Assembly (NCBI GenBank): GCA_035560235.1 | Contig: DATMAG010000012.1 | Location: 51,711-115,710, forward strand | Length of the DNA: 64,000 nucleotides | Origin: DASRDU01 sp035560235 | GTDB lineage: Bacteria; Acidobacteriota; Blastocatellia; RBC074 | Reading direction: 5' to 3' | The notes under the pieces: generated by a model | Databases searched by the model: none | Told to the model about the DNA's origin: nothing | Seen by the model: only the letters and a program-made list of their open reading frames with translations | Position numbers and translations under genes: made by a program | In this document: piece after piece, positions 16,210 to 24,900 of the stretch | Position numbering within the stretch: the stretch's first letter is position 1 | Layout of the letters: every line of letters starts with the position of its first letter

Positions 16210-16989
16210 ATGAGCGACTGCCGCTTTGCACATCGCACGTGGACTGAACTGCGCGAACTGCTGGCGCGTGACCGGCGCTGCGCGCTGATTCTGCCCGTCG
16301 GCTCGACTGAAGCGCACGGGCCGCATCTGCCGCTCAGCACCGATGTGATTATTGCCGAAGAGACGGCTCTGCGCGCGGCGCGACAGCTTGAAGCGCGCGG
16401 TGAAACGGCGCTCGTGCTGCCGCCGGTCTGTTACAGTGTGACCGATTTCAGCGAAGGTTTTACGGGCAGCGTTTCGATTGCGGCAGAGACGGCGACGGCG
16501 CTGGTGCGTGACATCCTTCTTTCGCTCGTCAGGCAGGGCTTCAAACGGCTGGCGCTGGCGAACGCGCATCTCGAACCGGCGCACATTGCAACGCTGCGAG
16601 CAGCCTGCGAAGACATCACGGCGCAGACCGGAATTGAAATCGCTTTTCCCGATGTGACGCGGCGGCGGTGGGCGCAGATGCTGACTGAAGAATTTCAGAG
16701 CGGCGCGTGTCACGCGGGGCAGTATGAAAGCTCGCTCGTGCTGAGCGCGCGGCCCGAACTGGTGCGCGATAAGGTGCGGCTGGCGCTTGAACCGAAACTG
16801 ATCAGTCTGTCGCAGGCAATTCGCGCCGGGGCGAGACGGTTTACTGAAATCGGCAGCGACGAGGCCTATTTCGGCGCTCCGGCAGGAGCAACGGCTGAAG
16901 AGGGCAATCGCGTCTTCGACATTCTGGCTGCAATGATCGTCACGGCTCTTGATGAACAGGCAAAGACCGCCACGAATGAACACGAATGA
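16210..16989 (+). CDS. Creatininase family metal-dependent amidohydrolase
   Basis: 259 residues, the family length. The metal ligands fall at the same positions as in Pseudomonas creatininase: Glu34, His36, Asp45 (G-S-T-E-A-H-G-P-H-L-P-L-S-T-D), His120 and Glu122 (A-N-A-H-L-E-P). H-A-G-Q-Y-E-S-S near residue 172-179 corresponds to the H-A-G-E-x-E-T-S loop. Members open cyclic or linear amides (creatinine, formylamino-pyrimidines and others). In this block it may hydrolyse an amide or lactam intermediate; that is inference. The start is set by the heptad array ending directly at the ATG. The last residues (T-A-T-N-E-H-E) are encoded by the next repeat array. Confidence 0.85.
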   Translation: MSDCRFAHRTWTELRELLARDRRCALILPVGSTEAHGPHLPLSTDVIIAEETALRAARQLEARGETALVLPPVCYSVTDFSEGFTGSVSIAAETATALVRDILLSLVRQGFKRLALANAHLEPAHIATLRAACEDITAQTGIEIAFPDVTRRRWAQMLTEEFQSGACHAGQYESSLVLSARPELVRDKVRLALEPKLISLSQAIRAGARRFTEIGSDEAYFGAPAGATAEEGNRVFDILAAMIVTALDEQAKTATNEHE

Positions 16990-17164
16990 ACACGAAACAG
17001 CTCAGCTCAGCGAGACACTCGCGGGGACACATGCTCAATTCTCCATTTTCAATTCTCCATTCTTTTGCAGAGAGCAGTGATGAGCCGCTCTCCTGCAAAG
17101 AATGGAGAATTGAAAATGGAGAATGCGTCTCGCATCATTCGTGCCGATTCGTGTTCATTCGTGG
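16970..17164. repeat. Nested double inverted repeat of two heptad families
   Basis: Outer arms: CCACGAATGAACACGAATGA and following bases (16970-16996) against 17138-17164, which match as reverse complements in all but three positions. Inner arms: an ATTCTCCATTTTCAATTCTC-type array 17038-17070 against 17093-17124, complementary with one extra T in the left arm. The outer left arm codes for the last residues of the creatininase-family protein. The next gene starts 28 nt after the outer right arm. The 203-nt gap holds nothing else I can see. Confidence 0.9.
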
Positions 17165-17192
17165 CTGAATTCTCCTGAACCATGACAGGCTG

Positions 17193-18521
17193 ATGAAGGA
17201 AGCGCGCGAAAATTCCGCATCGGATGTGCCTGCTTCATCCTTCGGCTGGATGAGCGAGGTCAGCCGTTATCAGTGGCTGGTGCTGCTGGTGGCGTGGATG
17301 GGCTGGGTCTTTGACAGCATGGACGGGACTTTGTTTTCGCTGGTGCAGAAGCCTGCGATCACTGAACTGCTGGGACCGGGAGCGAACGCCGCGAGCGTCG
17401 GATTGTTCAGCAGCGTGATCTTCTGTGTGCAGCTGCTCGGCTGGGCGGCTGGCGGCATTGCGTTCGGCGTGATGGCCGATTACCTGGGACGCACCCGGGC
17501 GCTTGCGGCGACGATTCTGATCTATTCGCTTTTTACCGGGCTGTCGGCAGTGGCCGCGAACTGGTGGCAACTGGCGCTCTTTCGATTCATCACGGGCCTG
17601 GGCCTCGGCGGCGAGTGGGCAGCGGGCGCGGCGCTGGTGGCTGAGGTCTGGCCGAATCGGTTGCGGGCGCGTGCCGGAGCGATTCTGCAGTCAGCCGCTG
17701 CGGTCGGATTTTTTCTGGCCGGGCTGCTGAGCCGGTTCTTTTCGTGGCGGGCTGTCTTTGTGGTCGGCGCGATTCCGGCGATCTTTGTTTTGTTCATTCG
17801 GATGATCGTGAAGGAACCGGAAGCGTGGACGGCAGCGCGTGAAAAGCGACGGGCTGAGAGCGTGCTGAGCGGGAAGACTGCTTTTACGCTGCGGCAGTTA
17901 TTCAGTCCGCTGCATCGCCGCGATACCGTGACTGCGTCGGCGCTGGCCTTCGTCGCGCTGCTGGCGCTGTGGGGCGGGACAATGTGGATTCCGGCAGCGA
18001 TTCGTGAAATCTCTGCGCCGGAAGCGGCGCAAATGAGCGCTGATGCGGCGCAGCGGTTTCTGGCCGAACGGGCAGGCAATGGCGTGATGCTGCTCAATGT
18101 CGGCTCGCTGTTTGGTTATCTGCTCTTTTCGCTGCTCGCTGACCGGTTCGGCAGGCGACCGGCGTTTCTGTTCTACTTCATCGGCGGAGCGATTGCGTTT
18201 CCTGCGACTTTTCTGTTCAGCGGCGGCATCGGCGCGGTTTATCTGCTGCTGCCGGTGCTCGGATTTTTCACGCTGGGAGTGACGAGCGGGTTTCCGATCT
18301 ACCTGCCGGAACTCTTTCCGACGCATCTGAGAACGACGGGCGTGGGCTTCTGTTACAACCTGGGACGCATAGTGACTGCTGCCGGAGTCTTCATTACCGG
18401 CGCACTCGTCGGCTTTTTCGGTTCATCGGCAAAGGCTGCGAGCGCAGTCAGCCTGATCTATCTGCCCGGCCTGCTCGTGCTGCTCGTTGCTCGCGAAACG
18501 CGCGGCCATAAACTTGTCTGA
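17193..18521 (+). CDS. MFS transporter, aromatic acid/H+ symporter-like
   Basis: 442 residues with about twelve hydrophobic helices. D-Y-L-G-R-T-R in the loop between helices 2 and 3 and D-R-F-G-R-R-P between helices 8 and 9 are the two MFS loop signatures. W-V-F-D-S-M-D-G in helix 1 and G-L-G-L-G-G-E-W-A-A-G-A in helix 4 are typical of the AAHS/sialate group, which imports carboxylates with protons. Its place directly between the ligase/creatininase genes and the bicupin gene suggests that it imports the substrate of this block. GAAGGAAG overlaps the start region, but no clean ribosome site is seen at the ATG. Confidence 0.8.
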   Translation: MKEARENSASDVPASSFGWMSEVSRYQWLVLLVAWMGWVFDSMDGTLFSLVQKPAITELLGPGANAASVGLFSSVIFCVQLLGWAAGGIAFGVMADYLGRTRALAATILIYSLFTGLSAVAANWWQLALFRFITGLGLGGEWAAGAALVAEVWPNRLRARAGAILQSAAAVGFFLAGLLSRFFSWRAVFVVGAIPAIFVLFIRMIVKEPEAWTAAREKRRAESVLSGKTAFTLRQLFSPLHRRDTVTASALAFVALLALWGGTMWIPAAIREISAPEAAQMSADAAQRFLAERAGNGVMLLNVGSLFGYLLFSLLADRFGRRPAFLFYFIGGAIAFPATFLFSGGIGAVYLLLPVLGFFTLGVTSGFPIYLPELFPTHLRTTGVGFCYNLGRIVTAAGVFITGALVGFFGSSAKAASAVSLIYLPGLLVLLVARETRGHKLV

Positions 18522-18561
18522 GTGCGTTCTGACTGCTTCGATATTCTGAAGAGTTGAGACT

Positions 18562-19323
18562 ATGAAGATCCTTTCGCGTGGTTGCCGCATTACTTCGCCT
18601 GGTGGTGAATGGATGACTGAAGGGACCAGGGAATACCGGGTGCCTGTGAGTCGTCGCAGCGGGGCGATTGACATTGCGCAGACGATCAGCCGTTACCGGC
18701 GCGGCGCTGCTCCGGCGCGGCGCAATGCGGGCAGCGAGGAAGTTCTCTATGTTTACGCCGGTGCGGGAGAGTGCCGGATTGATGATCACTTTTATGAAAT
18801 CCGCTGCGGCCACGCCATCTACATTCCGCCGGGCGCGCTGTATCAGATCGTGAATCAGCAGGATGAACCGCTTGAAATCGTCGGCGTCTGCTGTCCCGAA
18901 GAAACGAGCGTTGAAATTTTTCCGGGTCACACAATGAATCCGGCCTCGCCTGCGCAGGCGACGGATGAAGCGGGACGACTCGTGATTCACGAATCAGAAC
19001 GCGAAACGATTCCGACCGGCGACCGGACCTTCAGGCTGCTGGCTCATAAAGACCTCGGCTGTCAGCGCGTGACGCAGTTTCTGGGTTTCATTCCGCCGGG
19101 CCGCGCGCCGCATCATTACCACACTTACGAAGAGGCCATCTTTATTCTGCAGGGCCGCGGCATCGTTCACGCTGATGACGAAGCGTGCGAGTTCACAGCC
19201 GGAACCAGCATCTATCTTGCGCCGGGGCAGCGTCACTGCCTCGAAAATCCGGGGCCTGAGGATGTGCGGCTGCTCGGCGTCTTCTATCCATCGGGCAGTC
19301 CGGGGGTGAATTACAAGGACTGA
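18562..19323 (+). CDS. Bicupin protein
   Basis: 253 residues with two cupin domains. The second (about 165-245) has a full metal site: P-H-H-Y-H-T-Y-E-E and, 35 residues on, P-G-Q-R-H-C-L. The first (about 40-115) has the cupin shape (G-A-G-E-C-R-I and P-P-G-A-L-Y-Q-I) but R-R-N-A-G-S-E-E in place of the His pair, so it probably binds no metal. Bicupins of this type include oxalate decarboxylase, quercetinase and (S)-ureidoglycine aminohydrolase; the length and layout come closest to the last. Function not assignable from sequence alone. It lies 40 nt after the transporter gene and 4 nt before the Nif3-like gene. Confidence 0.75.
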   Translation: MKILSRGCRITSPGGEWMTEGTREYRVPVSRRSGAIDIAQTISRYRRGAAPARRNAGSEEVLYVYAGAGECRIDDHFYEIRCGHAIYIPPGALYQIVNQQDEPLEIVGVCCPEETSVEIFPGHTMNPASPAQATDEAGRLVIHESERETIPTGDRTFRLLAHKDLGCQRVTQFLGFIPPGRAPHHYHTYEEAIFILQGRGIVHADDEACEFTAGTSIYLAPGQRHCLENPGPEDVRLLGVFYPSGSPGVNYKD

Positions 19324-19327
19324 TCTT

Positions 19328-20221
19328 ATGATTACCTGCGATCCATCGCGCCGCGCTTTTCTGATCGCTTCAATGGGGCTGACAACAGCCGGATTCACAC
19401 GGCCTCAGTCCGCGCAGACAATCACCGCCGGGCAGGTGATTGAGCGCATCAAAGCGAACGTCGGCATTCCGTGGCGCGCGCAGACTGTTGACAACATCAT
19501 CGCGGGCACGGCGGAAACGCCGGTCAGAGGAATCGCCACGACGATGATGGCCACGCTCGATGTCCTCAAACGCGCAGCCGCTGCCGGGAAGAATATGGTG
19601 ATCACGCACGAATCAACCTTCTTCTCGCACCAGGACCGCACCGATCAGCTCGGGCAGGATCCGGTCTATCAGTACAAGCTCGATTTCCTGAACAAAAACG
19701 GGATGGTGGTGTTTCACTTCCACGATCACTGGCACGGGCGGCGACCGGATGGCATCGCTGCAGGGATGATTCGTGAACTGGGCTGGGAAAGGAATGCCGA
19801 TCCGCAGAACCCCAGGATGTTCACCTTTCCGGCCACGCCGCTCGCCCGCTTTGCCAGAGAGATTGAGGCGAAGCTCAGGATTCGCACTATGCGCGTGCTG
19901 GGCGACCCCGGGCTTCAGGTCAGGCGCGTCCTGGCAAGCTGGGGCAATGTGAGTCTGGTGCCGGGCATCCCTTTTCTCTCGCGCCCGGAAGTTGATGTGC
20001 TCGTGGTCGGCGAGACGCACGAATGGGAGCTGGTCGAGTACGCGCAGGATGCGATTTCAGCGGGTCAGAAGAAGGCCCTGATTGTGCTCGGGCACGTCGT
20101 GTCAGAACAGGCGGGAATGAAATACTGCGCCGAATGGCTGAAGGGCTTCATTCCTGAAGTGCCGATTGAATTCATCGCGGCGGCAGAACCGTTCTGGCGT
20201 CCCGGCCAGCCCGCGGGATGA
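19328..20221 (+). CDS. Nif3-like dinuclear-metal protein with Tat signal
   Basis: 297 residues. The N-terminus has S-R-R-A-F-L-I-A-S-M-G, a twin-arginine signal followed by a hydrophobic stretch, so the protein is likely exported folded. The rest resembles the Nif3/GTP cyclohydrolase I type 2-like fold: T-V-D-N-I-I-A-G near residue 50, a V-I-T-H-E-S metal loop near 97-102, H-F-H-D-H-W-H near 130 and G-H-V-V-S-E-Q-A-G-M near 253, giving His and Glu residues for two metals. Nif3 proteins are normally cytoplasmic, so an exported version is unusual. Its reaction is unknown. The gene is the last of the plus-strand block. Confidence 0.72.
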   Translation: MITCDPSRRAFLIASMGLTTAGFTRPQSAQTITAGQVIERIKANVGIPWRAQTVDNIIAGTAETPVRGIATTMMATLDVLKRAAAAGKNMVITHESTFFSHQDRTDQLGQDPVYQYKLDFLNKNGMVVFHFHDHWHGRRPDGIAAGMIRELGWERNADPQNPRMFTFPATPLARFAREIEAKLRIRTMRVLGDPGLQVRRVLASWGNVSLVPGIPFLSRPEVDVLVVGETHEWELVEYAQDAISAGQKKALIVLGHVVSEQAGMKYCAEWLKGFIPEVPIEFIAAAEPFWRPGQPAG

Positions 20222-20229
20222 ACTCGCAC

Positions 20230-21027
20230 TTATCTCTTCAGCATTCCCGCCGCCGCTTCATCCACCATCCAGAGCAGCGAACCGTTGCCGGGCCGGATCA
20301 ACTGGCTTGGATAAAGCTCGGGCTGTGGTGGCCCTTCAAGTACTTCCTTCAGCGTTGCGGCCTTGTCGGCTCCGGCGGCCAGGAACGTGATGTTGCGCGC
20401 GTTGTTGATCGTGGCGGCGGTCAGCGTGATGCGATGCGCGCTGAGCTTTTCGACGTAATTGGCGACGGCGATCTGATTGCCCGCGTGCAGGGCCGTTGTG
20501 CCCGGGAACAATGAAGCCGTGTGCCCGTCCGCGCCCATACCCAGAAAGACCAGATCGAAGCGCGGCAGCGTGGCGAGCGGCGCGGTGCCGGTCCTTGTCG
20601 CGCCGGGGCCGGTCAGAAAGAACATTCGCAGCGTGTTTGAATATTCTTCGGCGGCCTGCTCGTGATCGGGGTTTTCAGCCGGAATGCGAAAGATGTTTTC
20701 TGCCGGAACAGGGACTTTCGAGAGCAGCGCCTCCCTGGTCATCCGATAGTTGCTGTCCGGATGATCGGGCGGCACGCAGCGCTCATCGCCCCAGAAAAAA
20801 CAGATTGACGACCAGGGCACGGTGTCAAGAAAGGGTTCAGCAGCGAGCAGCGAAAACATTGCCTTCGGGGTCGAGCCGCCTGAAAGTGCGACGGTGAAGC
20901 GACCGCAGCCGAGGACATACTGATCGGCCAGGCGGGCGAAATGGCGCGCCGCCTTGAGCGCGAGTTCTTCAGCGTCCCTGTAAATACGAATTGCCCTGCC
21001 GGGCTGACTGAGCGCGGTGGTAGACAT
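20230..21027 (-). CDS. pgl: 6-phosphogluconolactonase
   Basis: 265 residues from ATG 21027, which has AAGGAG 8 nt upstream; the frame runs further but over the HAD gene end. Motifs: A-L-S-G-G-S-T-P-K near residue 50, W-G-D-E-R-C-V-P-P-D-H-P-D-S-N near 85-99 and G-M-G-A-D-G-H-T-A-S-L-F-P near 150-162. These are the phosphate- and lactone-binding loops of the enzyme that hydrolyses 6-phosphogluconolactone, the second step of the oxidative pentose phosphate route. The transaldolase/isomerase fusion and sugar kinase on the same strand fit the pathway. Its stop codon lies 9 nt from the convergent Nif3-like stop. Confidence 0.92.
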   Translation of the reverse strand: MSTTALSQPGRAIRIYRDAEELALKAARHFARLADQYVLGCGRFTVALSGGSTPKAMFSLLAAEPFLDTVPWSSICFFWGDERCVPPDHPDSNYRMTREALLSKVPVPAENIFRIPAENPDHEQAAEEYSNTLRMFFLTGPGATRTGTAPLATLPRFDLVFLGMGADGHTASLFPGTTALHAGNQIAVANYVEKLSAHRITLTAATINNARNITFLAAGADKAATLKEVLEGPPQPELYPSQLIRPGNGSLLWMVDEAAAGMLKR

Positions 21028-21043
21028 GCCTGACTCCTTGTGG

Positions 21044-21859
21044 TTATGAAATTCCCAGCACGTATTTGTCAATTCCGCGCGCCCAGCCTTCGTCGTCGTT
21101 CGAGGTCGTGGCGACGCTTGCGGCAGCGCGGACTTCGTCAACAGCCTGGCCCATCGCGATGCTCAGCCCGGCCTGCTGAAACATTTCAATGTCGTTCGGG
21201 CCGTCACCGATCACGGCGACCTGAGCCGGGTCAACGCCGTATGCTCCGGCCAGGCGGGTGACGACCGAACCCTTGTGCATTCCGAACCCGGTGACATCCA
21301 GAAAGCGCGGCTTGGAGCGCGACGCTGAAACTTCGCGGGCGAGTTCCTGGCTGACCTGGCTGGCGGCTTCAGCCACTCGTTCAGGCTTGCCGACGACCGT
21401 CAGCTTGGTGGCGTTCGACCTGCGCGCCTGCTCGTAACCGGCCAGGTTGGCTGCGAAGCCGGCGGTGTGTTCCTCGCGTTCGACGAAAGCGTCACGGACG
21501 GGCGCGTACCAGTCGGTTTCATCGTAAATCCAGACATTGATGCCAAGCCCGGCGGCAATGGCGCTGATGTATTCGGTAAGCTCAGGGCGCAGAGAACTGC
21601 GCGCAGTGACCTGGCCTGCCGAGTTGATGAGCAGCGCGCCGTTGAAGGCGGCAAAAGGTGATTGCAGGCCCAGTTCAGCGGCAATCGGCTGAATGCTGCG
21701 CGGCGGGCGCGAACTGGCGAGCGAGAGCGCAATGCCACGTTCACGCAGCCGGGCTGCTGCTGCGCGCGAGGCTTCAGTCACCTCGTGATTCGAGGTAATC
21801 AGCGTGCCGTCAATATCCGAGATGACCAGGGCGATCTGTTGAGCGGATGAGCCGGGCAT
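21044..21859 (-). CDS. Cof-type HAD-IIB phosphatase
   Basis: 271 residues. Motif I is S-D-I-D-G-T-L (about 13-19), motif II S-L-A-S-S-R-P-P-R, and the late G-D-G-P-N-D-I-E-M-F motif near 216-225 is the metal-binding end of the HAD core; a cap domain lies between. Members dephosphorylate sugar phosphates or flavin/pyridoxal phosphates, and no substrate can be read from the sequence. It is 16 nt upstream of pgl on the same strand, which suggests a sugar phosphate. AAAAGGAAA precedes the ATG. Confidence 0.85.
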   Translation of the reverse strand: MPGSSAQQIALVISDIDGTLITSNHEVTEASRAAAARLRERGIALSLASSRPPRSIQPIAAELGLQSPFAAFNGALLINSAGQVTARSSLRPELTEYISAIAAGLGINVWIYDETDWYAPVRDAFVEREEHTAGFAANLAGYEQARRSNATKLTVVGKPERVAEAASQVSQELAREVSASRSKPRFLDVTGFGMHKGSVVTRLAGAYGVDPAQVAVIGDGPNDIEMFQQAGLSIAMGQAVDEVRAAASVATTSNDDEGWARGIDKYVLGIS

Positions 21860-21881
21860 ACCAGTTTCCTTTTCATAGCGC

Positions 21882-21958
21882 CCCGGGAGCGCGAGCGTCC
21901 GCTGTTCCTTTGAATAACTGCCTTGTCAGCAGGCGAGCGGGACGCTCGCGCTCCCGGG
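21882..21958. repeat. 19-bp perfect palindrome, CCCGGGAGCGCGAGCGTCC arms
   Basis: 21882-21900 pairs perfectly with 21940-21958 across a 39-nt loop. It is between the 3' end of the sensor kinase gene and the start of the HAD gene, both on the minus strand. Likely a REP-type dispersed palindrome or a terminator; no T run follows the stem. Confidence 0.85.
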
Positions 21959-21968
21959 CTGTTTCAAT

Positions 21969-24900
21969 TCAGTCCCCGACCTTCGATCCTGCAGCGCGTC
22001 CGAGCAGCCGGACGGCGGCCTGGGTCAGTTCCTCAGGCTCGAAGGGTTTGGCCAGATGGGACTGAAAACCGGCAGCAAGCGTGCGGGTGCGGTCTTCAGC
22101 TCTCGCATAAGCCGTCAGCGCGATGGCCGGAATTCGCCCGCCCTGCGCCGGGGCGAGTTCTCTGACTTTGCCGATCAGCCAGTAACCATCCCTGCCAGTC
22201 ATCGCCAGATCTGAAATCAGCAGATCGGGCTGCCACTGCCGCAGGACTGTAAGACCTTCCTCGGCGGAGGCGACGGTGATGGTGGCTGCGCCCTGCTGAC
22301 TGAGCAGCAGCGCCAGCAGTTCACGCGTATCGGCTTCATCCTCGACAATCAGGATGCGGGTTCCGCCGAGCAGAACGGGAGAAGCCTTGAGCGCTGCGGA
22401 TTCATTGTCGAAGGAGCTTTCGATCCGCAGCCCGGCATCAGAAACCCGCAGTTCAGCCAGCGGCAGTCTGATTGTGAAGGTGGCTCCGAGTCCTTCGCCC
22501 GGACTCGTGGCCCGGACTGTCCCGCCGTGCAGTTCGACCAGATGCCGGACGATTGAGAGGCCCAGGCCCAGCCCGCCGTAAATGCGCGTGATCGAACTGT
22601 CAGCCTGGCGAAAGCGTTCGAAGACGTAAGGCAGAAAATCAGGACTGATCCCTTTGCCATTGTCGCTGATGACCAGCTGAAGCTGATCGTCGGCGCGTCC
22701 GAGCGTCAGGCTGACCCGGCCACCGGGCGGCGTGAACTTGATCGAATTCTGCAGAAGATTCCAGAGAACCTGCTGCAGCCGGTCGGAATCACCTGAAACC
22801 AGACCTGCCGCCGGATCGAGAAAGGTTTCAATGCTGATGCCTTTGGCTTCGGCAGCGGGGCGCACGGAATTGATTGTGTCCTCGATGAGCGGAATCAGAT
22901 CGAGCGTGCGCGTGCAGAGCCTGAGTCTGCCGCTGATGATGCGCGACACATCGAGCAGATCATTGACCAGCCGCGCCTGGGCCTTGGCATTGCGTTCGAT
23001 TGTCTCCAGGGCGCGCTGCGCCACGTCGGGCGCGAGCCGCTTGTTGCGCAGCAGATGATTCCAGCCGACGATGGCATTGAGCGGCGTCCGCAGTTCGTGT
23101 GAAACGGTAGCCAGAAATTCATCCTTCATCCGGTCAGCCGCTTCAGCTTCGGCGCGCGCTCGGCGTTCGGCTTCATAAAGCTGCGCGTTCTGAATGGCGA
23201 CGCCGAGCGTGCTGGCGATGTCGCGGGCAATATCCTGATGCTGATGGGTGAAAGCGCCGGGCTGCCGGTCACTCAGATTGAGCGAGGCAATCAGCCGACC
23301 CTGAGCCTTGATCGGCACGCCCAGAAATGAGCGCATGCCTTCTGCCCTGAGATCTTCCAGACCTGGAAAGGTCCCGGTGAACTTCTGAAGATCTTCAATC
23401 AGCAGCTGACGGCCACTCTGCAGGTCGTCGAGACTGGATTTGAGCAGCGGCAGCCGGGTTCCGGCAGCGATGGTTGTCTCGTATTTGCTGACGACTGCGA
23501 GGCGAACCGCTTCCTGCTGATGCAGGTCATAGGTTCTGACGCAGGCCTGGTCGCAGGGAATCAGCTGCTGCAGCCTCGGCAGCACGGCGTTCGCAATGGC
23601 TTCGGGCGACTGCGCGGCGAGGATGGCCTGATCAATTTCGCGCAGAATCAGCAGCCGGTCGGTGTACTGGCGCAGCGCCTCCTCGACGCGCTTGCGGGCC
23701 GTGATGTCGTTGGCCACGACCATCCGTGCGCGGCGTCCGGCGAAGGTCAGTTCGTGTGAACTGATGACGACCTCGATCTCCGAGCCGTCCTTCCGGCGAT
23801 GCTTCCAGGTTCCGGAATTCCTGATGCCCTTCGGATCTTTGGAAGCCATGGCGATGTAGCGTTCCCGTTCTTCCGGCGGGCGAATGTCGGCGCTCGACAT
23901 GGCCAGAAATTCCTGGCGCGAATAACCGTAATGCCTGATGGCCGCCTTGTTGACGGCGAGAAACTTCAGCGTCTCCACGTCGAAGACCCACATCGGAATC
24001 GGGCTGATGTCGAAGAGTTGCCGGTAGCGTTCTTCTGATTCGCGCAACTGCTGCTCGCGGCGCAGCCGTTCGGTCACGTCATTGGCGATGACCAGTCGGG
24101 CCGCTTTCCCTTCAAAGATGAAATCATCCGAGATGATGTCGGCCTGAATGATGGTGCCATCCTTTTTGCGGTGTTCCCAGATGCCCGCGTGCTGTCGGCC
24201 CTTGAGCCCGGTGCGTGTAAAGTGCCGCAGGCGCGCGCCTTCTTCAGCCGAGCGAATGTCGAGCGACGTCATCGAGAGAAATTCCTCGCGTGACCAGCCA
24301 TATTTGTTGAGGGCGGCCTGATTGACTGCGAGAAAGGCGAAGGTGTCCAGATCATAAACCCACATCGGCAGCGGGCTGGCGTCGAAAAGCTGCCGGTAGC
24401 GCGCCTCCGAAGTGCGCAGTTCCTTTTCGATCCGATTGCGGTCGGTCACATCGCTGGCCAGCACCAGGCGCGCCGGTTTGCCGCCCCAGGTAATGGCGTG
24501 CATGATCAGTTCGACTTCAATGATCGTGCCATCCTTTTTCTGCTGGACGGCGGCGCGGTGACTGCTCAGGCCGCGGCGCTCCTGGCCGAAGCGCTCAATC
24601 AGCTTCGGCCTGTCCTCGGGCCGGTAGAGCGCCGTGACCGGCAGCCCGATGAATTCCGAGCGCGAATAACCGTAATGCTGAATGGCGGCCTGGTTGACGG
24701 CCAGGAAGGTCAGCGTCTCGCGATCTATCACGGCCATCGGCAGCGGCGTGAGTTCAAAGAGTTCGCGGTAACGCTCTTCAGATTCGCGCAGCCGGGTCAT
24801 CACTTCATGACGGTCAGTGATGTCGCGGATTGAAATGACGCTGGCGGCGCGCCCGCGATACTGCGTCGCGGCGGAACAGATTTCGACCGGGAAGGTCGTG

